A stretch of 64,000 nucleotides of DNA from DASYTH01 sp036002505 (GCF_036002505.1 NZ_DASYTH010000217.1:1-64000), one strand, 5' to 3'. Counted from the stretch's first letter, positions 17,101 through 24,980 are shown. The notes: a model not told the origin generated them from the letters alone. Program-made: numbers and translations.

Positions 17101-18697
17101 CGGCGAACCCAGCGGGAGCATACAGATCTGGGATATCGAAACCGGAAGCGTGCTGCACACCCTCAGAGGCCACCGCGACGCCGTGAAGACGGTCTGCGCC
17201 CTGCCCACGCCCGGCGGAACCCTGCTGGCCAGCGGCAGCGCCGACCACACCGTGCGGATCTGGGATCCCGAGACCGGCATCCCGCTGCACACCATGAGAG
17301 GCCACGCCAAGGTCGTCAACACGGTCTGCGCCCTACCCACCCCCGATGGCCGCGCCCTGCTCGCCAGCGCCGGCGGCGACAATCTCCAGATCACCGGCAC
17401 GGAAAAAGTGCGGATCTGGGACCCCCATCAAGGGAACCTGCTCCATACCCTGGAAAGCCGGGCACGGCAGATAAACGAATTGTGCGCTCTGCCCACCCCC
17501 GACGGCCGCGCCCTGCTCGCCAGCGCCGACAGTGATGGGATCGTGCGGATCTGGGATCCCGACGCCGGCCTCATGCACTCGGTCATGAAAGGCCACAACC
17601 TTGATGTGACGACAGTCTGCGCTCTGCTCACCCCCGGCGGCCAGACCCTCGTCGCCAGCGGCGGGAGAGACAAGACCGTACGAATCTGGGAGCCGGATGC
17701 CGGCATCATTCCGGCGTGGCCGGTACCACGCTCCATCCTGCAGTCCTATGTGGAAGGTGACCGCCTGTGGGTAACCACGTTGTGTGTCTTGCCGATGCCC
17801 GGCGGTCGCGACCTGATCGCCAGCGGCGGTGGCGACGACGGTGCGGTTCTGATCAAGGATCGGGATACCGGGACCCGCGTGCACGCCATACAGGCCGACA
17901 GGACTTGTGCGTACACGATATGTGCCGTGCCTACCCCCGATGGTCACACCCTGCTCGCCAGCGCCGGCTTCAGTGCACCCACCATTCGGATCTGGGATCC
18001 GCGGTACGGAAGCACCCCGCTGCGCACCTTGACGGGGCACACAGAGCTGTACACAATCTGCACCTTGCCCATGCCCGGCAGCCGCACCCTGCTCGCCAGC
18101 GCCGGCAGAGACCACGCCGTGCACATCTGGGACCTCGATAACGGTTCCCAGCTGCGCACCCTGAACGGTCACACCGATGAAATACACGCCATGTGTGCGC
18201 TGGCCGCGCCCAGCGGCCGCACCCTTCTCGCCAGCGCCGGCAGCGACCAGACCGTGCGCATCTGGGACCCCGACACCGCCACTCTGCTGCACACCCTGAA
18301 CGGTCACACCGACGCGGTACGGGCCATGTGTGCCCTGCGCACACCCGGCCAACGCACCCTGCTCGCCAGCGCCGGCAGCGACCAGACCGTGCGCATCTGG
18401 GACCCCGACACCGCCACTCTGCTGCACACCCTGAATGGCCACACCGATGGGGTCTATGCGGTGTGCAGCGTGTCGGGACCCGGCCGTCGCAGACTACTCG
18501 CTAGCGGCGGTAGGGACCGTACGGTACGGATCTGGGACCCCGCCAACGGTCGAATGCTCGACGCAATCCAAGCGCATCACCCCGTACACGCAATGGAATA
18601 CACGGCCAACGTCCTCATCGCCGGACTATCCGCCGGCCTCCTCGCCATCGAACTCACGGGAGTGATTCCGGCGGAAGCATCTGGCCTGCGGGTATAA
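14129..18697 (+). CDS. TIR - trypsin-like protease - STAND ATPase - WD40 protein
   Basis: A 1522-residue multidomain protein. (1) TIR domain, about residues 7-165: FDVFVTYRTVDERFGA, RVFLDHQSIGPGEEYPESI, VLIGPEWL and DWVRREIRRALERK. (2) Trypsin-like serine protease, about 175-400, with triad H212 (TCRHTL), D253 (RHDLALL) and S332 (PGFSGAGLW). (3) NTPase of STAND/NACHT type, P-loop at 452-459 (GSPGVGKS) and Walker B NVVIDAVDQ, extending to about 900. (4) About 12 WD40-like blades from about 920 to the end, each closing with (V/I)RIWD. Such architectures are sensors whose propeller detects a trigger, ATPase oligomerises, and effector domains (TIR NADase-like, protease) act. Antiphage or programmed-death function is inferred. 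It is flanked by integrase debris. Confidence 0.9.
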   Translation: MRDHVGVFDVFVTYRTVDERFGASAVYHGLARQFGPGRVFLDHQSIGPGEEYPESIRAALEEVHILVVLIGPEWLCEDTRTGVRLLDREGDWVRREIRRALERKILIIPVLLDGVELPASETLPQDIQGLVMRQAVEVKHRSFESDLTRLGDAIARRLLLKRQRTQGEMASGQSHYPLEDAWVATIHRSPDGLDRCGTGVLIADRMVLTCRHTLTDCDAGSSVPLWVEFPKWDGGLSRRRRAELSLPSDERHDLALLSLEEDAPEGVTAAPVRCPKASELVGKRWWAFGFPDGYQHGNDASGTVGAALADGCVRIDSRREPESRYRVLPGFSGAGLWSPDYQAVVGIVITANEAGDGEAVTFHQADLSFPDQNLRELARASAVDAGEEAMRAWGWALTGDRQARRHWRPRGRGVIRDSERGYRFCGRTRALTEIVGWLDRAGPDRRVLVITGSPGVGKSAVLGRIVTTADPTLRAELPADDAAVRATTGSVACAVHADGKTALEVATEIALAASAALPERVEDLVPAIQEALADRGGSRFNVVIDAVDQARTPAEARSIVREIASPLAEDCADVGGQVVIGVRRADADGDLLRTFTNPTVLIDLDQPEYFNIRDLTEYALVTLQLSGDERTDNPYADPHVAAPVAARIAALSDQNFLIAGLTALRHGLWDTTAVQPDRLSFAPSVEQALREYLRPIPPVAGLSAATVLTVLALAEAPGLTVEMWTIAIGALTRHHVPRCDLAEFAHASAANFLVESGDRGADRSYRLYHQALNDALLADSARHDRRKDDERALTRAFIDHGRKKGGWTEAPQYLLRSLAVHAAKAGILDELLTDAAYLLHADLRRLVPLGDHATTQAGHDRARLLRLTPHAINADARARTAMFSVTETLEDLGSTYTRGNSPGPYRARWAATRHQTERAVLEGQTGSVDAVCVLPASDGRSLLVSGCDDGSIRIWDTANSGLLQTLEGCAPIRALCSLPAPNGGRARLVSGGEPSGSIQIWDIETGSVLHTLRGHRDAVKTVCALPTPGGTLLASGSADHTVRIWDPETGIPLHTMRGHAKVVNTVCALPTPDGRALLASAGGDNLQITGTEKVRIWDPHQGNLLHTLESRARQINELCALPTPDGRALLASADSDGIVRIWDPDAGLMHSVMKGHNLDVTTVCALLTPGGQTLVASGGRDKTVRIWEPDAGIIPAWPVPRSILQSYVEGDRLWVTTLCVLPMPGGRDLIASGGGDDGAVLIKDRDTGTRVHAIQADRTCAYTICAVPTPDGHTLLASAGFSAPTIRIWDPRYGSTPLRTLTGHTELYTICTLPMPGSRTLLASAGRDHAVHIWDLDNGSQLRTLNGHTDEIHAMCALAAPSGRTLLASAGSDQTVRIWDPDTATLLHTLNGHTDAVRAMCALRTPGQRTLLASAGSDQTVRIWDPDTATLLHTLNGHTDGVYAVCSVSGPGRRRLLASGGRDRTVRIWDPANGRMLDAIQAHHPVHAMEYTANVLIAGLSAGLLAIELTGVIPAEASGLRV
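18227..18435 (+). repeat. Near-identical WD40 blade duplication
   Basis: Positions 18227-18300 and 18362-18435 are identical over 74 nt, an offset of 135 nt (45 codons, one WD40 blade). Both begin CTCGCCAGCGCCGGCAGCGA. Other blades are divergent, so this is a recent blade duplication or conversion. Confidence 0.9.
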
Positions 18698-19062
18698 CGT
18701 GCCCTCTACGGCTCAGCAAGAATCCGTGGATCCATACGGCTCGATGGATGACACCGTGTCGTCACCGTGCCCGGCAGAGGCACAGCAGCAGCGTTGGTGA
18801 CGGTCGGCGGTCCATGCCGGACGAGCGACAGTTCGGCCGGGGCCGTGGCTGGTGAGGCAGGTGGGACCGGTGTGACTATTGGGCGGTCGACACATTGCCC
18901 TGAAGGCGGCCTTCAGGACGTTGAGCGTCCTGAAGGCCGCCTTCAGGGCATTGGTCAACGCCCCATGCTGACCAACGCCTGACCCGCTGCCACGTGTGCG
19001 CGCTTCGTGGCCGCGGGGTCAGGCACCTTGAGAAACCGGTGGCCAGGCTCCAGCATTGACGA
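18698..19062. other. Gene-free stretch holding a 25-bp palindrome
   Basis: Between the TIR-STAND gene and the zinc-ribbon gene I see no convincing coding sequence. The only structure is the perfect palindrome at 18896-18950, followed by about 110 bp of non-descript sequence that should carry the promoter of the downstream group. Confidence 0.5.
18896..18950. repeat. Long palindrome, ATGAAGG/CTGAAGG family, copy 3
   Basis: A perfect 25-bp inverted repeat (arms begin TGCCCTGAAGGCGGCCTTCA and end in GGCCGCCTTCAGGGCA) with a TTGAG loop. This is the most regular copy in the window. It can act as a strong terminator after the TIR-STAND gene. Confidence 0.85.
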
Positions 19063-19572
19063 GTGAACCGCGCCGGGAAGCCGCACCCACCTGGTGCCAT
19101 GCCCTGGCCGCGGCTGCTCCTGATGGTGATGCTCCTGTCGAACCCGGGTCACAGAACTCCGGGGTTCGGACGGAGAGGGGCGCGTATTCCGTGCCCGAGG
19201 AATCATCAGGCGCGTCAGTTGACACCGCGTAGTGGCAGGTGCCAAAAGTGTCAGTGGTTCGTCTGGTGTCCGTGCCCGTATGGAGACGAATCCAATCCGC
19301 ACCTCGCGTACAGTTTCGAACGCGGCATCTGGGTCTGTCGCCAGCAACATCGGTTCGATCGCGGACTGTTGTGCCCGGGCTGCTGGAACATTGCCTTCGA
19401 CCGGTCCGGAAAATGGCGATGCACACGTTCGGGCCGGCACATTGTGGAGCTGTATGCGAACCGGCTCTGTCCCGAATGCGGGGTCGGATTACCAGTCCGG
19501 CTTCGGGGCGCCCGCGAGTATGTCTGCCCTGCATGCGATCACAAGATCCCCGGGGGGGGGGATGACCGATGA
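19063..19572 (+). CDS. Small multi-zinc-ribbon protein, unknown function
   Basis: Up to 169 residues; the GTG at 19063 and ATG at 19099 are both possible, and neither has a clear ribosome site. The body is rich in cysteine pairs: CQKC, WCPC, VCRQQH, LCPGC, LCPECG and VCPACDHK. This suggests two or three zinc ribbons interleaved with aromatic residues (WFVWCPCPYGDE). No membrane segment. I do not recognise the family. It overlaps the next gene by 4 nt (ATGA) and ends in a run of ten G, so translation is probably coupled. The neighbourhood suggests a part in a multi-gene module. Confidence 0.55.
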   Translation: MNRAGKPHPPGAMPWPRLLLMVMLLSNPGHRTPGFGRRGARIPCPRNHQARQLTPRSGRCQKCQWFVWCPCPYGDESNPHLAYSFERGIWVCRQQHRFDRGLLCPGCWNIAFDRSGKWRCTRSGRHIVELYANRLCPECGVGLPVRLRGAREYVCPACDHKIPGGGDDR

Positions 19573-20549
19573 CGACCAATCTCCTCGGCAGCGGGCAGGT
19601 AGGCAGGTATTTCACCGTGGTCAGCGTGTTGCCGTCCGCGGTGCTGGTGCTCTACATATATCTGTTGGCCGGCACCGATCCCTGGTCCGGACCGTTACAA
19701 TGGTCGGAGTTGGCGGATTTCCGGGCGCAGAACCTGGTGATCACGGGTATCGCGGTGATGGTGCTCGCCCTCGCGTTGAACCCACTCCAGTTCACCCTGA
19801 TCCAGCTTATGGAGGGGTATTGGGGGAACTCACGGCTGGCCGTGCAGTTCGCGACCATCCGCACGATCTACCACCAGCGGCGCGCAGCGGAGCTCGACGG
19901 TCGCGCGCTCGCGGACGATGCGCCCGGTGCGGGGATGGTCGAGCGGACACGCGCCACCATCGACGCCACGGAGAGCGAACGGTTGTTCGCGTCTTATCCC
20001 GTCGAGCAGCGGGATTTCCTGCCGACCCGGCTCGGCAACGTGCTTCGCCGTTACGAGACCACGGTCGGGAAGCCCTACGGGCTCGATCCGCTGCTCTCCA
20101 TCCCCCGGCTCGCGATGGTCGTTGGACAGCGCGAGCTCGGTTACGTCCGAGACCAGCGGGTGCAGCTCGAGCTGGCCATCCGCACCGCACTGCTGGCCGG
20201 GGCGGCGGTTGTGGCCACGGTGGTGCTCCTGTGGCGCCAGGGGTTGTGGATGCTGCTCGCAGCGGTGCCGTATGGCGTGGCTTTTCTGGCCTACCGTGGA
20301 GCCGTTGCCATCGCGCACGAGTACGGCACGAGTCTCGCCGTGCTCACCGAGTTCGGCCGATTCGACCTCTACCGGCGGTTGCACCTCCCGCATCCGCCCG
20401 ACACCTCCGCCGAACGCGAGGTCAACGAGAAGTTGATGCGGATGTTCGACTTCGCCGACGAGACGCTGCGGTACCAGGAGCCACCCGCACCGGAGGGGTC
20501 GCTAACGCCGCAGGATGGAGCAGACACGAACCCGCCCGAAACCGACTAG
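19569..20549 (+). CDS. Membrane protein of unknown function
   Basis: A 326-residue protein. Two N-terminal transmembrane helices (about residues 12-35, VVSVLPSAVLVLYIYLLAG, and 55-82, VITGIAVMVLALALNPLQF) are followed by a soluble, charged middle region of about 110 residues. Then come a pair of helices (about 200-250, ALLAGAAVVATVVLLWRQGL and LLAAVPYGVAFLAY) and a cytoplasmic tail. No enzymatic motif was recognised. The ATG overlaps the stop of the zinc-ribbon gene (ATGA), with the G-run acting as ribosome site. The pentapeptide-repeat gene follows 36 nt later, so the three probably form one operon. Confidence 0.7.
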   Translation: MTTNLLGSGQVGRYFTVVSVLPSAVLVLYIYLLAGTDPWSGPLQWSELADFRAQNLVITGIAVMVLALALNPLQFTLIQLMEGYWGNSRLAVQFATIRTIYHQRRAAELDGRALADDAPGAGMVERTRATIDATESERLFASYPVEQRDFLPTRLGNVLRRYETTVGKPYGLDPLLSIPRLAMVVGQRELGYVRDQRVQLELAIRTALLAGAAVVATVVLLWRQGLWMLLAAVPYGVAFLAYRGAVAIAHEYGTSLAVLTEFGRFDLYRRLHLPHPPDTSAEREVNEKLMRMFDFADETLRYQEPPAPEGSLTPQDGADTNPPETD

Positions 20550-20585
20550 CACGATCACAGCCACGACGCCTGCCATGATGCAGCT

Positions 20586-21443
20586 GTGCCGAATGCGAGC
20601 AAGGCTGACCAGAGCGGCGGGGAACCGACCGGTTCCACCGCAGCCGACCTCGACGCGGTCTGGGGAGCGGTGCCGGCGGAGGTACAGCGCCTGGAATCGG
20701 ACGCTCCTCGGCCAGCCCGGAGATCGGGACCGACATCTTCGGACGATCTTCGCCCGCGCGACAAAATGCTCTGGTTATGGCCACTCTGCCTCATCGGCGC
20801 GATGGCGCTGCTCGGCCACTTCCTCGGACCATTTGGGGTGCTCCTCGGTGGCATCGGCACAATCGGCGTGCTCGTACTGTACGTTGGCTCTGGTTTTGTC
20901 AGACGGCCGGTGCAGCTCTCGATCTGCGCCGGCGCCTGTGCGCTGCTCACCGTCGTTTACTTCGCCTACGTCAATGAATTTCCCAGCAACCGGACGGCCC
21001 CCGAGTCACCCAAGATCACAATGGCGGACGGCAGGGAGCTGAGCCTGGCCGAACTGCGCGGCGGCGACGCCCGCGGGGCCGTGCTGACCGGCAACAGGCT
21101 CAATGGCCTGGACCTGTCCCGCGCCGAACTCGAAGGGATCACCGCGCCCGGGGTTCCCATGAAGGGCGCCATTCTGGACGGGGCCCATCTCGCGGGCGCC
21201 GACCTGCATGGTGGTGATCTCCAAGACGTCCGCCTCCACCGGGCGGACCTGCGCGGCGCGAACCTCACCGGCACAAACCTGTCTCGCGCCGACCTGACCG
21301 ACGCGTGCCTTCGCGGCGCGAACCTCACCGGTGCGACCCTCGACGGCGCCGATTTCAGAGGCGCGGGCGTCACTGACGCCGCCGTCAGTCCAGCGGCACG
21401 CTCGGCCGCAAGGAACTGGCCGGCCTCGGACCTGCCGTGCTGA
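20586..21443 (+). CDS. Pentapeptide-repeat membrane protein
   Basis: A 285-residue protein with a disordered N-terminus, about three transmembrane helices between residues 58 and 130 (LWLWPLCLIGAMALLGHFLG, GIGTIGVLVLYVGSGF, ICAGACALLTVVYFAYV) and an extracellular or cytoplasmic right-handed beta-helix from about 145. The helix is made of A(D/N)LxG-type pentapeptides (GADLHGGDLQDVRLHRADLR, GANLTGTNLSRADLTDACL). No toxin or quinolone-resistance signature is evident. TTG/GTG starts nearby are possible: the first codon used at 20586 lacks a strong ribosome site. It ends the small group that follows the TIR-STAND gene. Confidence 0.75.
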   Translation: MPNASKADQSGGEPTGSTAADLDAVWGAVPAEVQRLESDAPRPARRSGPTSSDDLRPRDKMLWLWPLCLIGAMALLGHFLGPFGVLLGGIGTIGVLVLYVGSGFVRRPVQLSICAGACALLTVVYFAYVNEFPSNRTAPESPKITMADGRELSLAELRGGDARGAVLTGNRLNGLDLSRAELEGITAPGVPMKGAILDGAHLAGADLHGGDLQDVRLHRADLRGANLTGTNLSRADLTDACLRGANLTGATLDGADFRGAGVTDAAVSPAARSAARNWPASDLPC

Positions 21444-21650
21444 AACAGGGACCGGCTGAGGAAACCGGCGGTGTGCTCACCGTCTGCACCGATTCCCACG
21501 GCAACTGTCAGGTAACCGGCCAGGGCTACCTCCGGCTCCTCGACGCTACGGCTGGCGTTCCAGTCCCCCGGCCCGGACGTGCCATCGGAGTCTGACCGTC
21601 CGGACATGATGTTGCCGGCCACCGCACGGCCGCGCCGGGGTGACGATCGG

Positions 21651-22544
21651 TCACCTGCTGAAGCCTGCGGTCAGTCCACTGAGGATGTGGCGCCGGCCCA
21701 CTACGTAGAGGGCCAGGATGGGCAGTGTGGTCAGCACGACGGAGGCGAGGATCGCCGGGACGTTCACGCTGTACTGGCCCTGGAAGGTCCAGAGGGCCAG
21801 CGGGAGCGTCCGTTTGCTGGGGCTCTGGGTGAGGATCAGCGGCAGCAGGAATCCGTTCCAGATGAAGAGTGCGTTGTAGATGGTCACGGTGACCACCGCC
21901 GGGCGGGTCAGCGGCAGTGCCAGGCGCCACAGCATTCCCCGTTCGGTGACGCCGTCGAGCCGCATCGATTCGAACAGTTCCTTGGGTACGTCGCGGATGA
22001 AGTTTGACAGCACCAGTACCGACAGCGGGATGGCGAAGGCGATCGACGGCAGCACGATCGCGAGCAGGCTGTCGTAGAGGTGCAGCCTGATGATGATCAG
22101 GTACACCGGGATGATGGTGGCCTGCAAGGGGATGGCCAGGCCCATCAGGAACAGGGAGTTCACTGATCGGAGGAACCAGCCTCGACCGCCGCGCACGATG
22201 GCGTAGGCGGCCATGAAGGACACGGCGACCGCGGGGACGACGGCGCCGACGGTGACCACGAGGCTGTTGAGGAAGTACTGGGCGAAGTCCGATTTGATGA
22301 CCAGCCGGTAGTTGGCCAGGGTCGGACTGTCCGGCGGTACCAGGGGGTTGGTGGTGTAGTAGCTGCTCTGTGCCTTGAAACTGGTGATGACGATCCAGTA
22401 GAGCGGGATGATGATCACCGCGAGCCACAGCCATCCGGCCAGGCCGGCGAGCCAGTTGCGGCGGACCTTGCGCGGGCCGGCGAGGCGTGGCCGGGTGGCT
22501 GCCACGGCGTGCTGTTCCCGTTGGGGGGTCAGGGTGGTCGCCAT
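21651..22544 (-). CDS. Carbohydrate ABC transporter permease (MalG family)
   Basis: One of two inner-membrane subunits of a sugar importer. The 297 residues show six predicted helices and the MalG-type EAA loop ELFESMRLDGVTERGMLWRL with ALPLTRPA, the contact to the ATPase. The C-terminal helix ends RRHILSGLTAGFSR, typical of the family. Its ATG starts 1 nt after the stop of the partner permease. No ATPase gene is present in the cluster, as in many actinobacterial sugar importers that share MsiK. Confidence 0.92.
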   Translation of the reverse strand: MATTLTPQREQHAVAATRPRLAGPRKVRRNWLAGLAGWLWLAVIIIPLYWIVITSFKAQSSYYTTNPLVPPDSPTLANYRLVIKSDFAQYFLNSLVVTVGAVVPAVAVSFMAAYAIVRGGRGWFLRSVNSLFLMGLAIPLQATIIPVYLIIIRLHLYDSLLAIVLPSIAFAIPLSVLVLSNFIRDVPKELFESMRLDGVTERGMLWRLALPLTRPAVVTVTIYNALFIWNGFLLPLILTQSPSKRTLPLALWTFQGQYSVNVPAILASVVLTTLPILALYVVGRRHILSGLTAGFSR

Positions 22545-22545
22545 G

Positions 22546-23439
22546 TCAGGCCGCTCCCTCCAGCTGGCTGGCGCTGGCGTCGCGGCCGCCGAGCCGGCGC
22601 AGCAGCAGCGCCAGGGCCAGTCCGACCAGAACGAGGATGACGGCGATCGCGCTGGCCGGGCCCATCAGGTTGGCCTGGAATCCACGCTTGTACATGTCCA
22701 GGGCGAGCACGCGGGTGGCGTCGCCCGGCCCGCCCGCGGTCAGCACGAAGATGAGGTCGAAGAAGGTCAGCGACCCGATGACCATCAGCGTCGAGGAGGT
22801 GATGATGGTGTATTTCAGCTGGGGCAGCGTGATGCTGAAGAACTGGCGTACCCGCCCGGCGCCGTCGATCTCCGCCGCCTCGTACAGTGAGCGCGGAATC
22901 TGGCGTACGCCGCCCTGGTAGATCAGCGAGTGGAATGGGATGAACTGCCAGGACACCACGAAGACGACCACGCCGAGGGCGAGGCCGGGCTTGCCCAGCC
23001 AGTCCTGGCTGAGCAGGCTGATCTTCAGCCCGGCGCCGAGCCCGAAGTTGGGGTCCAGCAGGGCTTTGTAGGTGATGGCGATGGCCGCGGAGCTGAGCAG
23101 CAGCGGTACGAAGTACAGCACCGCCAGGATGGCGCGGTAGCGCTGGTGGCCGGCCAGGAACACGCCGAGCAGCAGGCTGATCGGCGTCTGGGCGACCCAG
23201 GACAGGGCCATCACCAGGAAGGTCACCCAGAGCGCGTGCGGCAGGCCGGGGTCGGTGAGCACCGTGCGCCAGCTGGCCGTCCCGGCCAGGTTGATGACGC
23301 CGAGCCCGTCCCAGGAGGTGAAGCTGAGCAGGAGCACACCGACCAGCGGGATCACCCCGAAGCCGACGAAGAACACCAGCGCTGGCACCGCCAGCCACCC
23401 GAGGGAGCCGCGACGCGCCGAGGTCGCGACGTCACTCAC
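22546..23439 (-). CDS. Carbohydrate ABC transporter permease (MalF family)
   Basis: Partner permease of the sugar importer, 297 aa. It has six helices and the EAA motif SLYEAAEIDGAGRVRQFFSI with TLPQLK. The FDLIFVLTAGGPGDATRVLA segment is characteristic of MalF/UgpA-type subunits. The GTG at 23439 is chosen because GAGGTG lies just upstream inside a small hairpin that abuts the start codon. The longer ORF (to 23454) adds only five residues. It lies between the binding-protein gene and the MalG-type gene in one operon. Confidence 0.9.
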   Translation of the reverse strand: MSDVATSARRGSLGWLAVPALVFFVGFGVIPLVGVLLLSFTSWDGLGVINLAGTASWRTVLTDPGLPHALWVTFLVMALSWVAQTPISLLLGVFLAGHQRYRAILAVLYFVPLLLSSAAIAITYKALLDPNFGLGAGLKISLLSQDWLGKPGLALGVVVFVVSWQFIPFHSLIYQGGVRQIPRSLYEAAEIDGAGRVRQFFSITLPQLKYTIITSSTLMVIGSLTFFDLIFVLTAGGPGDATRVLALDMYKRGFQANLMGPASAIAVILVLVGLALALLLRRLGGRDASASQLEGAA

Positions 23440-23468
23440 TTCAGCACCTCGCAAGCTCGGTGCTGAAG
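23439..23468 (-). promoter_or_regulatory. Start-codon-proximal hairpin with GAGCTTGCGA loop
   Basis: On the minus strand CTTCAGCACC and GGTGCTGAAG form a perfect 10-bp stem around the loop GAGCTTGCGA, ending at the first base of the GTG start. The GAGGTG ribosome site spans loop and stem. The same loop with different, compensating arms occurs at 54721-54746. Confidence 0.55.
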
Positions 23469-23508
23469 CTCAGACACTGTGCCCAACGATTCGCTTCGCG
23501 AGCTCCGC

Positions 23509-24849
23509 TCATTGGCCGATGACGGCGTTCATGGCGTCGGCGAACTGCTGCGGCGAGATCGACAGCTGGAACAGCTTGGAGATGTTGTCCAGCAACGCCT
23601 CCGCCGCGGTCGGGCTCAGCGCCTGGTCCCAGGACTGCGCGAACGTCTTGGCCTTGCCGGCCGTGTTGTAGACGAACTTCAGGAAATCGGCGTCCTTGGA
23701 GGAGGCCAGCTGGCTGTCGGCGCCCTGGAGGGCCGGCACCCCGCCGGTGCCGATCCACTGTTTGACCTCCTCGTCGGTGAGCACACCGGCGGTGAAGAAC
23801 TGCTTGGCGATCTTCTTCTCGTCGGCGCTCGCCTTGGACGAGATCGACATGTACTGGGCCGGGTTGCCCACGGTGTTGCTCGGGTCGCCCTTGCCGCCCT
23901 CGACCGGCGGGAAGTTCAGGTAGCCGAGGCTGCCGCTGGAGACGAAGTCGCCGCCGTCGTTCTGCTGGATGCCGTACGACCAGGTGCCGTGCAGCATCAT
24001 CGCGGCCTTGCTGGTGTACAGCAGGGCCTGGTCGGCGTTGGAGTCGGCGGTGATCGAGGAGAACCCCTTGATGAACCCGTTGGCCTTGACCAGGTCCTGC
24101 GCCCTGGTCAGCGCGGTGATGGCGGCCGGGTTGGACCAGGCGTTCTTCTCGCCCTCGAAAACGGCCTGGAACACCTCGGGGCCGCCGATGCGGTCGAAGA
24201 GGAACTCCAGCCACATCATGTTGGTCCAGCGTGACTGCCCACCGAGGGAGAACGGCGCGATGCCTTTGGCGTTGAACGTCGACACCAGCGCCATGAGGTC
24301 GCCCCAGGACTGCGGCGGCTTCGCGCCCACCGAGTCGAAGACCTTCTTGTTGTAGAACAGGACGATCGGCTGCACCGTCTCGCACGGCATCGCGTAGATC
24401 TTGCCGTCCACCGTGGCGGCCGCGAACGAGGTCGCCAGCAGCCGGCTCTTGACCGCGGGGTTCTCACTGAACCAAGACGTGAGGTCGTCGACCTGGCCGG
24501 CCTGCACGTAGGAACGCAGCGTCCCACCGCCCCAGCCCCAGATGAGCGTCGGCGCCTGACCGGCCCCGATCGCTGTCTTGATCTTCGTCTTGAACGCGTC
24601 GTTCTGGAAGCCGGTCGCCGTGATCTGGCCGTTGGGGTTGGCCGTGTTGAATCGCTTCACGGCGTCCACCCGGATACCCTCCTGGGGCTGACCGGTCAGA
24701 TACCAGTAGCTGGCCTTGGCACCCGCGCCGCCACCGGTGCCGCTGCCGCTGGGGCCGGCGGTTCCGCAGGCTGCCGCGAGCGCCGCGCCGGCGGGCAGGC
24801 CCATGGCGAGACCGAGGAAGGCACGCCGGGACGTGGTTGTGGACCCCAT
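23509..24849 (-). CDS. Extracellular sugar-binding lipoprotein of ABC importer
   Basis: A solute-binding protein of family 1, 446 aa. The N-terminus (TSRRAFLGLAMGLPAGAALA then AACG) combines a twin-arginine motif with a lipobox cysteine, so it is exported folded and lipid-anchored. The mature part has the family segments TLIWGWGGGTLRSYVQAGQV, IYAMPCETVQPIVLFYNKKV and AMMLHGTWSYGIQ. The ATG at 24849 is selected: the 27 residues upstream in the longer ORF lack signal-like features. It is the first gene of the operon, preceded by several CGAAA/TTTCG palindromes. The actual sugar is unknown; xylo-oligosaccharides or arabinosides are possible from the operator type and nearby GH54/GH30. Confidence 0.88.
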   Translation of the reverse strand: MGSTTTSRRAFLGLAMGLPAGAALAAACGTAGPSGSGTGGGAGAKASYWYLTGQPQEGIRVDAVKRFNTANPNGQITATGFQNDAFKTKIKTAIGAGQAPTLIWGWGGGTLRSYVQAGQVDDLTSWFSENPAVKSRLLATSFAAATVDGKIYAMPCETVQPIVLFYNKKVFDSVGAKPPQSWGDLMALVSTFNAKGIAPFSLGGQSRWTNMMWLEFLFDRIGGPEVFQAVFEGEKNAWSNPAAITALTRAQDLVKANGFIKGFSSITADSNADQALLYTSKAAMMLHGTWSYGIQQNDGGDFVSSGSLGYLNFPPVEGGKGDPSNTVGNPAQYMSISSKASADEKKIAKQFFTAGVLTDEEVKQWIGTGGVPALQGADSQLASSKDADFLKFVYNTAGKAKTFAQSWDQALSPTAAEALLDNISKLFQLSISPQQFADAMNAVIGQ

Positions 24850-24869
24850 GTTGATCACCGGATCTCTCT

Positions 24870-24980
24870 CGAAAATTTTCGAATGTGTACCGGAGTATTC
24901 GAATTTAGTTGTGGCTATTGCTGGCGTCAAGATGCCGATACCCAGGTCAAACAGCTACGAACACCCCGAAAGCTCTTTCG
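24870..24980. promoter_or_regulatory. Operator cluster with CGAAA...TTTCG palindromes
   Basis: Upstream of the sugar-importer operon are CGAAAATTTTCG (24870-24881), ATTCGAAT (24897-24904) and CGAAAG-CT-CTTTCG (24967-24980), the last overlapping TTTCGAAA. Such palindromes resemble the CGAA-N-TTCG type boxes bound by ROK/LacI-like xylan-utilisation repressors (BxlR/XlnR) in Streptomyces. This AT-rich patch stands out from the GC-rich surroundings. No cognate regulator gene lies next to it. Confidence 0.5.
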
